Assembly (NCBI GenBank): GCA_964549615.1
Contig: CAZJVP010000088.1
Coordinates: 25,868 to 89,867 of the forward strand
DNA: 64,000 nt
DNA from: CAYVLA01 sp964549615 [NCBI: uncultured Thermococci archaeon]
Lineage (GTDB): Archaea > CAYQAE01 > CAYVLA01
Direction of reading: 5' to 3'
Shown here: piece after piece, positions 26,235 to 34,209 of the stretch
Numbering within the stretch: the stretch's first letter is position 1
Layout: each line of letters starts with the position of its first letter
The notes under the pieces: generated by a model
Seen by the model: the letters and a program-made list of their open reading frames with translations, nothing else
Told to the model about the DNA's origin: nothing
Database searches by the model: none
Program-made: the position numbers and the translations under genes

Positions 26235-27388
26235 CCCTGATATACGAGCTCGGACCGACCGACGACGGGTCCTTCCTCGGCGGAATAGAGTCGCACATCC
26301 TAGGGCTTGCCAGGGAGCTTGCCAGAGAGCATGAAGTAACCCTGCTGACCGGAATGATCCCCGGAGCGAGGCGCAGGACGCGGATGGATGGTTTCACCAT
26401 CGTAAGGTGCGACGCGCTCGGGCTTTTGGCGCGGACCTGGAACCCGACAAACCTGACGAATGCACGCCAGCTATTCTCGATCCCCACATTCTCTGCGGGC
26501 GGGCTCAATGTAGATGCGGACATCTACCATGGCCACGTGTATGCGTCAGGCCTCGTCGCCCTCGTTCTAGCGAGGCTGCGGCGAGCACGCGCCATCAACA
26601 CGATTCACGGATCCTACTATGAACACTGGCATGAGATCACCAGCTCAACGCTCAAGTCGACGGCATACAGGGTATCCGAAAGGGTCCTTGCGACCTTCCT
26701 TGCTAAACGATGCCATCGGCAGATTCATACCGCAACGGATTTTGCGGAGAAGGTTAGGATCTGGAGCGGCGCGCATGAGAAGATCAAGGTCATCCTGAAT
26801 GGCGTTGACGCCGACAGGTTCTCGCCGGACGTTGAGCCCCTGCAGCGCTATGAGCGGCCAGTCGTCATGACCGTTCGGAGGCTGGTGCCCAAAAACGGCG
26901 TGCGCTACTTCGTCGAGGCCCGGCGGCACCTAGCAACAGATGCCCAGTTCGTGGTCGTCGGCGACGGCCCTGAGAGGCCGGCCCTCGAGAAGCAGGCACG
27001 GGACCTCGGACTGTCGGGCAAGGTAAGCTTCCTTGGAGCAGTTCCCAACGATCGGCTTCCCCGCGTGCTGGCTTCAGCGGACGTCGTTGTCGTGCCGAGC
27101 ATCGTGGAGGCATCCAGCATCTCGCTATTGGAGGCCATGGCCATGGAGAAGCCGTGCGTCGTGACCAACATCCCGGGCATCGACGAGGTGGCCAGTCCCG
27201 ATAGGACCCTAATGGTGCCTGTGGCGGATCCCCGGGCGATAGCTGGGGCCGTCGACATCCTGTTGACCGACCCCTCGGCCCGGGCTTCATTGGGCAGAAA
27301 GGCAAGACAGTACGTCGTGTCCGAACGGTCCCAGAGAATCGTTGCCCGGCAGACCCTGGCAGTCTATAAAGAGGCCCTCGGGTGCTAG
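26216..27388 (+). CDS. GT4 family glycosyltransferase
   Basis: 390 residues, GT-B fold. N-terminal FLGGIESHILGLARELA, the middle KVILNGVDADRF and the C-terminal donor site with VRRLVPKNGVRYFVEA, FVVVGDGPERPALE, FLGAVPNDRLPRVLASADVVV and EASSISLLEAMAMEKP (E-x7-E motif). Retaining transferase using a nucleotide sugar. The start is TTG at 26216, inside the deacetylase gene, and its stop overlaps the convergent pseudogene by 3-4 bases. Together with the deacetylase it looks like a pair acting on one lipid-linked glycan. Confidence 0.92.
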   Translation: MESIRIALIYELGPTDDGSFLGGIESHILGLARELAREHEVTLLTGMIPGARRRTRMDGFTIVRCDALGLLARTWNPTNLTNARQLFSIPTFSAGGLNVDADIYHGHVYASGLVALVLARLRRARAINTIHGSYYEHWHEITSSTLKSTAYRVSERVLATFLAKRCHRQIHTATDFAEKVRIWSGAHEKIKVILNGVDADRFSPDVEPLQRYERPVVMTVRRLVPKNGVRYFVEARRHLATDAQFVVVGDGPERPALEKQARDLGLSGKVSFLGAVPNDRLPRVLASADVVVVPSIVEASSISLLEAMAMEKPCVVTNIPGIDEVASPDRTLMVPVADPRAIAGAVDILLTDPSARASLGRKARQYVVSERSQRIVARQTLAVYKEALGC

Positions 27389-27761
27389 GCCCGCGAAAGC
27401 AGCAGTGCCGCGAGTATGCCGAGCGCTATGCCCGCTGAGACCCTGATGCTCAGCCTTCCGCCCAACGCCTACAGGCACAGCGCCGCAAACACCACGTTCC
27501 CCAGCACCATCACGAGGTTGAGCCCAACAATCCCGGCACATCGTTGGAGAGAAGCGCCAGATCGAATGCCAGGACGAGCAACCCCATGGCCAGAACGCTC
27601 TAGACGTACGGGTTTCTCGCCAGAGAGGCGATGTAGGACCCCTCGAAAAACCCGGGCAGGTCGGTCCTCTCCAGCCGCGAGGCTGCCACCTTGTGAAGGA
27701 AGGGGTTCGCACCGCTGAGCAGCCCCGCCGCGATCGCAAAGAGCAGTATCCTCGTTTCCAA
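27385..27761 (-). pseudogene. Decayed small multi-helix membrane protein (EamA/SMR-like)
   Basis: Read from the TTG at 27761, the minus strand gives TRILLFAIAAGLLSGANPF, then a segment ending NPYV, then a TAG, then SVLAMGLLVLAFDLALLS; a +1/-1 shift near 27520 is needed to continue as LNLVMVLGNVVFAALCL, then a second TAG, then ALGGRLSIRVSAGIALGIL. Repaired, it would be ~125 residues with four helices, like half of a drug/metabolite transporter. Two in-frame TAGs plus a frameshift argue for a pseudogene or a poorly assembled stretch. It begins 6 bases after the archaeosortase stop. Confidence 0.7.
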
Positions 27762-27766
27762 GATGC

Positions 27767-28537
27767 CTACCCCGCAGCAGGGATCGGAGCGCCGGCCTCG
27801 GCCACTCGGACCTTGCGATAGACAAGGAACCAAAATATGAAGATCCAGCCTATGAAGAACACGAAGCCGAAGTAGTCGTGGAAGGTCTTCATCGCGTCGA
27901 ATCCGACATGGACGGTTATGAGGCACAGAACCACGATTCGTACTATGTTCGCCGAGTAGGTGCCTATCGCCCCCACGGCGAAGTACACAGCACCCATCCG
28001 CCTGCTCACCCGTTTCCGCAGGTCCACAAGCATCATGGCGAAGAAGGCCAAGAAGAGGAACGAGGAGTGTATGCCCGAGCATGCCTCGGTCACCTGAAGC
28101 GTCACCGGGGTCGAGTAGTCCGGGGCGGAGAGCACTATCTCGTTTCCAGTGCCCGAGAAGGGCAGCCCTATGAGTTTGAGGACGGACCTTGAAAGGTACA
28201 TGACATTGCCGAGCCACACCTTTCCAAAGGGGGTCTCCAGGATGTATTTATCGAAGCCGATCGTTATGAGGAAATAGAACACCAGGACGGGCGTCACGAA
28301 AAAGTAGAGGAGTTCCTTGTACCGTAGCAGCGCTTCGTATTCCGAAGACAGGTAACGATAGGCCAGGAAGAGCGATGCGATACCCGTGAAGACAAGCCCG
28401 GTTGCGATCGTGAGGCTGACGGACCGGAGCCTCTGGAACAGCAGGTAGGCTGCAAGTGCCACGCCCACGTACACGTAGCCCAGGATCGCTCTCGGCGCTA
28501 AGGAGAAACTGGACCTGAGGCGGGAGGAATACTTCAT
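27767..28537 (-). CDS. Archaeosortase/exosortase family transpeptidase
   Basis: 257 residues from the ATG at 28537. Polytopic membrane protein with the exosortase catalytic triad: Cys153 in VTEACSGIHSS, Arg200 in GTYSANIVRIVVL and His220 in KTFHDYFGF. These enzymes process proteins carrying a C-terminal Gly/Pro-containing motif, a helix and basic residues, and join them to a lipid or other anchor. I found no such substrate among the window's proteins. The archaeal subfamily is not determined. It lies downstream of an unknown membrane protein and amid glycan genes, consistent with surface protein maturation. Confidence 0.9.
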   Translation of the reverse strand: MKYSSRLRSSFSLAPRAILGYVYVGVALAAYLLFQRLRSVSLTIATGLVFTGIASLFLAYRYLSSEYEALLRYKELLYFFVTPVLVFYFLITIGFDKYILETPFGKVWLGNVMYLSRSVLKLIGLPFSGTGNEIVLSAPDYSTPVTLQVTEACSGIHSSFLFLAFFAMMLVDLRKRVSRRMGAVYFAVGAIGTYSANIVRIVVLCLITVHVGFDAMKTFHDYFGFVFFIGWIFIFWFLVYRKVRVAEAGAPIPAAG

Positions 28538-28586
28538 CCTGCGCGGATGGCATAGGGATGGCTGATAAATGGCTCGAGAATCCTCG

Positions 28587-29474
28587 TCAGTCCCCAAGGG
28601 GCAGAGCCGGATAGAGCAAGGCCGCGCAGAAGCTCAGTGCGATTGCGGGGAAACCCAGGCATACCACTAGGGGGATGTCGGTTCTCGGCAGCGTCCCGGC
28701 GGAGACGATCTTGGCGATCTGGTGCTGGGGGGCCGGGCCGGGCGCCTGGCTTAGATAGGAGAGCATGGAGACCATGGAGTCGTACTCGAGGGGATAGGGT
28801 AGATAGCCAGGCCCGCCCTGGAGGAAGACCCTCACAGGCTCCGGCATGGACCCAAACCAACTCGTCGAATTGACGGCATCGCGGCAGTCCCTGATGCTGA
28901 TCGCCTGATCGCGCACCCTTCCTGCAACTGGCTTCCATTGGCGTGAGAATACCATGTCGTCCACCACGATGTAGAGCTCGGAATGGATGTGCACGTACGT
29001 TTTCGGCATGTAGACGTAGCTTGATGCCGAAACGACCGATCTGATTGCTATCAGGCAGGCCACGATGACGCAGAAATAAGTTAGATCCCGCCACAGGATG
29101 TGCCACCCGGAAGATGGTTCTGAGCGAAGATAGACTATCATAACGATCGTCAGGCCCAGCCCGAGCGCAAGGACGGTTACTGGGGGATCCAGAATTCCGT
29201 CGCCCAGACGGAACCTTTGGCTCGCGAGGTTGAGCGCATCGTGAAAGAGGAAGAGGTTGAAGATCGGCCCGGTGTCCAACTTCCGGTCGCCGAAGAACCT
29301 GGAGGCCTGCGGAAGGACGGCCAAGATTCCCATGACGAACATGAGCGTAGCGATCTCGAGGCCAGTCACGCTCGATTTGGGCAGCCCCCGCCTCCGCCTG
29401 GGCATTTCGATTCCAAAGGCGACGATGCAGCCTGCCAGCAGAGCGCCGAAGAGAAAATGCCCGGCAGGGTGCAT
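28587..29474 (-). CDS. Polytopic membrane protein next to the archaeosortase
   Basis: 295 residues from the ATG at 29474 (TTG at 29480 also open). It starts with HPAGHFLFGALLAGCIVAFG, which resembles the first helix of metal-dependent hydrolase-like membrane proteins (YdjM type), followed by GLEIATLMFVMGILAVLPQ with HD-like residues in FLFHDALNLAS. Further helices lie at ~100-117 and ~130-150, then an external domain of ~110 residues (VYMPKTYVHIHSELYIVVDD) and a final helix. Function unknown. It lies 49 bases upstream of the archaeosortase start on the same strand, so it may be an accessory subunit or be processed with it. Confidence 0.75.
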   Translation of the reverse strand: MHPAGHFLFGALLAGCIVAFGIEMPRRRRGLPKSSVTGLEIATLMFVMGILAVLPQASRFFGDRKLDTGPIFNLFLFHDALNLASQRFRLGDGILDPPVTVLALGLGLTIVMIVYLRSEPSSGWHILWRDLTYFCVIVACLIAIRSVVSASSYVYMPKTYVHIHSELYIVVDDMVFSRQWKPVAGRVRDQAISIRDCRDAVNSTSWFGSMPEPVRVFLQGGPGYLPYPLEYDSMVSMLSYLSQAPGPAPQHQIAKIVSAGTLPRTDIPLVVCLGFPAIALSFCAALLYPALPLGD

Positions 29475-29580
29475 CGCCAAGAACCCCCTCGATCAACTCA
29501 TTAATCTTTCACCCGCCCAGGAGGCAGCCGCACAGGCGTCTGGCCTGCCGCTTCCCCTGTAGGTACGGTCACCGACTGGC

Positions 29581-31341
29581 TCACACGACGCGATAGCAGT
29601 AGTTGAAACGTCCGTTTGGGGCCGCATCGCCGTTCAGGGTGAAGTCCTCGATGCTGTCCTCCTCTTGGAAGTTGTCGGCCCACTTGAACTCGAACTCCAG
29701 CGGCACGTCTCCGTCGGGCAGCCCGAGCGCCCGGCGAGGAACGGCGAGCATGAGCTCATTGTCCCTCGCCCGAAAAGCGACCTCTGAGGCAACTTGCCAG
29801 TTCCACCCATGTTTGGTGACCTCCAGGAAGCTTGTGGTTGCATCCTTGATTCGACGGTTCACCGCAAAGTCGTATCCCTCCCAACCGGTCCTGTGGTTGC
29901 GGTCGATGTCCAGGAAAAGCACCATCCAGTTTGGGTCGGTATGCGGCGTAATGGCCTGCTTCGTCCGCGCGTAGAAATAGAGGAAATGATCGTCCCGCGC
30001 CACCTTGAGTGCGACGAAGTCGTTGCGGCCCGTCTCGTTCACGTACCGGGTCACCGTGTTGTAGCCCGGATGGTCTCGGTGGAATGTGTCCCCAATATCG
30101 TCCCGATACTCCGGCCCCACCTCGTCCCACTGCGAGAAGTCTCCGTCGAGGTCGATCGTCTTCGGAGCAGAGGCCGTGGGGATGGGCCGGACGCCCTTGA
30201 AACGGCGGACGTAGCTGACCATCTGGTAGTAGTAGTTGTCGCCATGCCCACCCCTCATCGGCTCTATGTCCCGGCTGTTCTCCTGGTTGAAGGTATCCAC
30301 GAACATAACCGGCATCCTCACCCCCAAGAACTCGTTGAACCTTCCCCCAAACCACTCGTTCCAGCCCGTCACGAAGACGAACTTCGGATCCTGCTCAAGC
30401 GCCCTTTCCCACTGCTCAGCGAAGTTGAGCCCATGGAGCACGGAGTCGGGGTCGGTTGAATGCTGGCCGCGGTGGAAGCTGCGACCCAGCGCACCGGGCT
30501 CGCTGAAGGTACCCAGTCTCAGTCCCTTCGAGTCCTTCACCGCGTTCTGGGCAACGCCGACCGTCATCTCTTCCCGCTCACCTCGGTCGTTGTAGAACAC
30601 GTGCTGCGGATAGACCTCAAGCCACCCCCACATGTTGGGCTCGGTCGGCCCGGCAAAGTAGTCCGGCTGCGGCCGGCGGAAGGTGAAGAAATCCAAGAGC
30701 TCCGGGTTCACCTGCTTCGGGTTGGCCAGAATCAGCGGCTTTCCCTCCCACCGGAACCATAGCTCCTCGTAGAGACCCCTGGAATAGAGCTCGTCATAGA
30801 GTTGCTGCACCGTGCTTGCCGGATCCCAGAAGGGTGCAAGGAACGCAGCATAGGGCGTCCTGTTTCCCTCCCGCCGGACCTCAGTCAGGACGTCAAAGAG
30901 TGCCGTGTAGTTTTGCTTGTAGGTGATCTTGTTGCTCGTGTCGAAGATGAGCGTGTCGACGCGAGCATCGGCAAGCATCTGGGCATGTTTGCGCAAGACC
31001 CACTTGTCATCCCCGAGGTAATAGCCAAAGAGCGGCTCGCCCCAGTGGTGTGGGGCATGCAAAGGGCCCCACAGGGGGCTGTCGCCCTTCTTCATCGCCT
31101 CCGGGTCCTGGCGAAGAATCCTAGTGATGTCATAAGGGCCGCCGGCGACATGCGCGCCGTGCCAGAGGAAGTAGAAGATGCCCACCCAGCGATCGGGCCG
31201 GGGCGGCCCCACTTCCTCGAATGTCGGGATCCTTCGCCCCAGGCCATCCGTACCAACCCAGGTGTCGCTGAAATTGTCCCAACTAGCACCGCATTGGCTC
31301 ACTTGAATTCCTCTTTCATCCGATCCACATGTGCGGGTCAT
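29581..31341 (-). CDS. GH99-like glycosidase-type protein with C-terminal CBM9-like domain
   Basis: 586 residues. Residues ~50-390 look like a GH71/GH99-type barrel: VGIFYFLWHGAHVAGG, HHWGEPLFGYYLGDDKWV, RKHAQMLADARVDTLIFD, LWFRWEGKPLILANP and FVFVTGWNEWFGG, the last resembling the catalytic end of such enzymes. Residues ~415-586 resemble a family 9 carbohydrate-binding/DOMON-like beta sandwich (IDLDGDFSQWDEVGP, LYFYARTKQAI, MVLFLDIDRNHRTGWEGYD). No clear signal peptide is present in the frame, and the first ~25 residues are not conserved-looking, so the start may be wrong. Likely acts on a mannose- or glucose-type polysaccharide; the substrate is unproven. Confidence 0.65.
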   Translation of the reverse strand: MTRTCGSDERGIQVSQCGASWDNFSDTWVGTDGLGRRIPTFEEVGPPRPDRWVGIFYFLWHGAHVAGGPYDITRILRQDPEAMKKGDSPLWGPLHAPHHWGEPLFGYYLGDDKWVLRKHAQMLADARVDTLIFDTSNKITYKQNYTALFDVLTEVRREGNRTPYAAFLAPFWDPASTVQQLYDELYSRGLYEELWFRWEGKPLILANPKQVNPELLDFFTFRRPQPDYFAGPTEPNMWGWLEVYPQHVFYNDRGEREEMTVGVAQNAVKDSKGLRLGTFSEPGALGRSFHRGQHSTDPDSVLHGLNFAEQWERALEQDPKFVFVTGWNEWFGGRFNEFLGVRMPVMFVDTFNQENSRDIEPMRGGHGDNYYYQMVSYVRRFKGVRPIPTASAPKTIDLDGDFSQWDEVGPEYRDDIGDTFHRDHPGYNTVTRYVNETGRNDFVALKVARDDHFLYFYARTKQAITPHTDPNWMVLFLDIDRNHRTGWEGYDFAVNRRIKDATTSFLEVTKHGWNWQVASEVAFRARDNELMLAVPRRALGLPDGDVPLEFEFKWADNFQEEDSIEDFTLNGDAAPNGRFNYCYRVV

Positions 31342-31541
31342 CGCCCCATGGCCGCATATCGCCCAAAGGCGGAATGATTCTTCTTTCTTGCCTTACGCCC
31401 TCGCCAACCGTCAATCCGAGTCTGGTTCGGCAACGAGGAACGTTCGCACCGCCCCCAGTCGATCAGGGATACCGGCCCCTCCGTTGGGGCCCTGACCTGC
31501 CGAGCGCGGACCGCTCTGATCCAAGAAGGTGACTCCAGACA

Positions 31542-31549
31542 CATTTAAG
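31542..31549 (+). promoter_or_regulatory. TATA-like box of the nucleotide-sugar dehydrogenase
   Basis: CATTTAAG lies ~31 bases before the ATG at 31577. It favours that start over the ATG at 31529, which is upstream of the box. Confidence 0.45.
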
Positions 31550-31576
31550 AGAATTTCCGGCCGAGCGCCACGGGGA

Positions 31577-32827
31577 ATGGATTCCAACAAGGTCGTTGTG
31601 ATCGGGCTGGGAAGGATAGGGCTTCCGAGTGCTGTCTGCTTTGCCCAAGCTGGTTTGGACGTCGTCGGTGTCGATGTGGACGAGGCCAGACTGAGAAGCA
31701 TACAGGCTGGAGAGGTCCATCCCCTAGAGCCCGGTCTCAAGGACGCTGTCGCAAGTTCCATCAGTTCGGGTAGGCTTCGGCTCTCCACCGCCCCCGAGCC
31801 AGCTGACGCGTTCGTCCTCTGCCTGCCCACTCCTCTGGACGAGGACCAGCACTGTGACCTCACCTACCTGGGCAAGGGGCTCGATGAAATTGCCAAGGTG
31901 ATCCGACCGGGAAATCTCATCGTCATCGAAAGCACGGTTCCGGTCCATACGACGCGCGACTTCGCGCTACCCCGGCTGAGGTCGGCGGGCGTCGACATCG
32001 ACTCCGTGCTAGTTGCCTACGCCCCAGAGCGGATCACGTCCGGAAACATGCTTGAGGAAATGCGCAAGGGCGACAGAATCATCGGCGGCATCACCAAGGC
32101 GGCCGCAGAGGCGGCGAGGGACCTGTACAGGGCCTTCGTATTAGGCGAAATCCTGCTGACCGACGCCTCCACCGCCGAGCTTGTGAAGTTGATCGAGAAT
32201 ACCTACAGGGACGTGAACATAGCCCTGGCCAACGAGATCGCCCTGTTCTGCGACAAAGAAGGACTGAACGTCTGGGAGGCGATCGCCCTCGCAAACCGGC
32301 ACCCGAGGGTGAACATACATACCCCAGGCCCTGGGGTTGGAGGCCACTGCATCCCCGTTGTGCCCCACTTCCTTGCCCAGGCAACAAAGCATAGCACGCT
32401 CATCCTTGCAGCCCGCCAGGTCAACGACTCGATGCCTAGGTACATCGCGAACCTCATCCTGAGGGAGGTCGCCGATCTGGAGAAGCCCAAGGTCGCGCTC
32501 ATGGGCGTCGCATACAAAGCGAATGCGTACGATCCCGTTAACAGCCCAGCCCTTCAGGTACGCGCATTCTTGGAGAAGGAAAAGCTGGAGCTTGTCCTCT
32601 GCGATCCACTGGTCCGCCAGACCGACCTTCATCTGGTCGACATTCCGGAGGCAATCGCCTCGGACTGCGTGGTATTCCTCGTGCCCCATAACGTGTTTAG
32701 ACAGATCAAGCCGGGCAAGCCAGTCAGGGGCAGGGGCACCGTCATAGATGCCGGAAACTGCATAGAGGCCGAGCAATGGGCGTCCCGGGGCTGGACGGTC
32801 AGGGGCTTTGCCAGGGGCAGGCACTAG
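31577..32827 (+). CDS. wecC: UDP-N-acetyl-D-mannosaminuronate dehydrogenase-like protein
   Basis: 416 residues. NAD-binding GLGRIGLPSAVCFAQAG at the N-terminus, DEDQHCDLTYLGKGL, the middle-domain AELVKLIENTYRDVNIALANE and the catalytic cysteine in GPGVGGHCIPV near residue 260, plus the C-terminal UDP-binding part with VALMGVAYKANAYDP. Oxidises C6 of a nucleotide sugar to a uronate, for surface glycans. Paired functionally with the WecB-type epimerase at 49179. Its stop overlaps the convergent endA by 4 bases. UDP-ManNAc is the likely substrate, but UDP-Glc or others cannot be excluded. Confidence 0.9.
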   Translation: MDSNKVVVIGLGRIGLPSAVCFAQAGLDVVGVDVDEARLRSIQAGEVHPLEPGLKDAVASSISSGRLRLSTAPEPADAFVLCLPTPLDEDQHCDLTYLGKGLDEIAKVIRPGNLIVIESTVPVHTTRDFALPRLRSAGVDIDSVLVAYAPERITSGNMLEEMRKGDRIIGGITKAAAEAARDLYRAFVLGEILLTDASTAELVKLIENTYRDVNIALANEIALFCDKEGLNVWEAIALANRHPRVNIHTPGPGVGGHCIPVVPHFLAQATKHSTLILAARQVNDSMPRYIANLILREVADLEKPKVALMGVAYKANAYDPVNSPALQVRAFLEKEKLELVLCDPLVRQTDLHLVDIPEAIASDCVVFLVPHNVFRQIKPGKPVRGRGTVIDAGNCIEAEQWASRGWTVRGFARGRH

Positions 32828-33999
32828 GGTTTCGCTCTGGCAAAGCTGATCATCCTAACCCTCCCCCGCTGGGCATCGACCTGAGCTATCACGAACTTCT
32901 TCTTCACGCTCGCCGCCAACCGGCCCGCCCTCACGATCTCGGTAGGGGTGATGCTGGAGGTGCTGGGGTAGACATGTATGAGGAAGGGGGCGTGGTCAAG
33001 CCCGGGCCCGTACTCATAGACCGCGAAGTCAACTCCGAATTTCATCCCGGACTTCACGACCAATCCGGAGTCCTTGAGCTTCTGGTACACTATGTACCTC
33101 TCACGGAAGTGAGGTTCGCTCAGCGCAGCCTTGGCCAGCTGGTCGACGCTCACTCCCGCTTCCCCGTCCTCAAGCCTTACCCGCCCTAGGCCTGCCAGGT
33201 AGAGAAGCTCGGTGAATGAGAGCATGATCGGCTTCTCAAAGTCCATGGAACGGGGCTTCCTTATCCCTATCGGCTTGCCGAAATAGCCCTCCCTGTAAAG
33301 GCTCAAGGCGCCAAGGGGGTCCCAAACCACGGCCATGGGGCCGACGATCTGCGCCGCGTCCTTGCGATCGGGCGAGTAGCGCACAGCAGGCCTCGTTGTG
33401 AATCTCTTCATCTCGTAGTAGGAGACCTCTCCCTCCTCGTCGACGAGTGCAAGATAGACCGCCTTCTTGAAGCGCCCTGCAATCGTGAGGACCCGTTCGA
33501 GCTCATCCAGCGCGATGCTCTGGTTTCTAGAGTACACCGCGACGAGGTGGGTGCAGGGCTTTCCGGGCTTCTCGAAAAACCAAAGGTAAGGCATCTCAGC
33601 CGTCCCCGCTTTCAGCCTGCGCCCCTTGCTCCTCATGTCTCGGTAGACCAGGTACTTGAGGAAGAACGATGCATCCGAGGCCAATCCCCTCTTCAGAATC
33701 GCTTGGAAAGGAATCTCCCTTCCGTCATCAACTATCCGCAGCACGCCGCGGCGTTGGAGGTAGAAAGCGGCGACGTCCGGCAGAAGCAACCCACCGTCCT
33801 CGGGAAATCCGTGATCCAACTCCACCAACGATCCCGGGCTCTCGACGAGGACCCCTTCCTCGACCAACTTCCCGGTGTAGGTTTCGACGATCTCCTCGGC
33901 CGCCTCTTCGCCCTCTTGGGACTCATCCAAGTCCGTCGGCTTTTCGAGCTCCTCCTCCAACTCTTCGTCAGAATCCTCAGGCAGGATCGACACCTGCAT
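32824..33999 (-). CDS. endA: tRNA-splicing endonuclease EndA, bilobed type
   Basis: 391 residues from the ATG at 33999. After an acidic N-terminal tail (~40 residues) two EndA-like units follow. Unit 1 (~45-205) includes PDVAAFYLQRRGVL and DASFFLKYLVYRDMR; unit 2 (~210-390) includes LSFTELLYLAGLGRV and FRERYIVYQKLKDSGL. The catalytic set lies in unit 2: Tyr328/330 in FAVYEYGPGLDH, His336, and a Lys in ASVKKKFVIA near 366-368. Unit 1 lacks the His and is structural. It cuts bulge-helix-bulge motifs in pre-tRNA. The fused two-unit form is typical of homodimeric enzymes. The tRNA-Ser at 1055 is an obvious substrate. Confidence 0.9.
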   Translation of the reverse strand: MQVSILPEDSDEELEEELEKPTDLDESQEGEEAAEEIVETYTGKLVEEGVLVESPGSLVELDHGFPEDGGLLLPDVAAFYLQRRGVLRIVDDGREIPFQAILKRGLASDASFFLKYLVYRDMRSKGRRLKAGTAEMPYLWFFEKPGKPCTHLVAVYSRNQSIALDELERVLTIAGRFKKAVYLALVDEEGEVSYYEMKRFTTRPAVRYSPDRKDAAQIVGPMAVVWDPLGALSLYREGYFGKPIGIRKPRSMDFEKPIMLSFTELLYLAGLGRVRLEDGEAGVSVDQLAKAALSEPHFRERYIVYQKLKDSGLVVKSGMKFGVDFAVYEYGPGLDHAPFLIHVYPSTSSITPTEIVRAGRLAASVKKKFVIAQVDAQRGRVRMISFARAKP

Positions 34000-34209
34000 C
34001 ACCACGCGACCAGAGGTAGAAGCAACGCCGCAGGGGTCCCTACTCCCCCCGATCGATCGTACGGGTCCCTAACAATCATTTTAAATCTTTCCGGCTCCTG
34101 CCGCCCTTCGCCTGGGATCGCGCTCGTGCGGATCGAGCCCGGCAACGCATGCGCGCCCTTCCCGGCATAAGGAAAGACATATTTCCGGCATTTCCTGCTT
34201 CCCGCGCGA
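34000..34209. promoter_or_regulatory. Divergent intergenic region between endA and ABCE1
   Basis: ATCATTTTAAATC at about 34076-34087 is an A/T-rich box facing endA, ~85 bases before its start. ACATATTTCC at about 34178-34187 sits ~28 bases before the ABCE1 ATG and fits a leaderless transcript. No other structure seen. Confidence 0.4.

Noticed and set aside
27600-27767. TAG codons read through as pyrrolysine
   Set aside because: Both sit in hydrophobic helices next to a frameshift; no pyl genes are visible, so decay is simpler.
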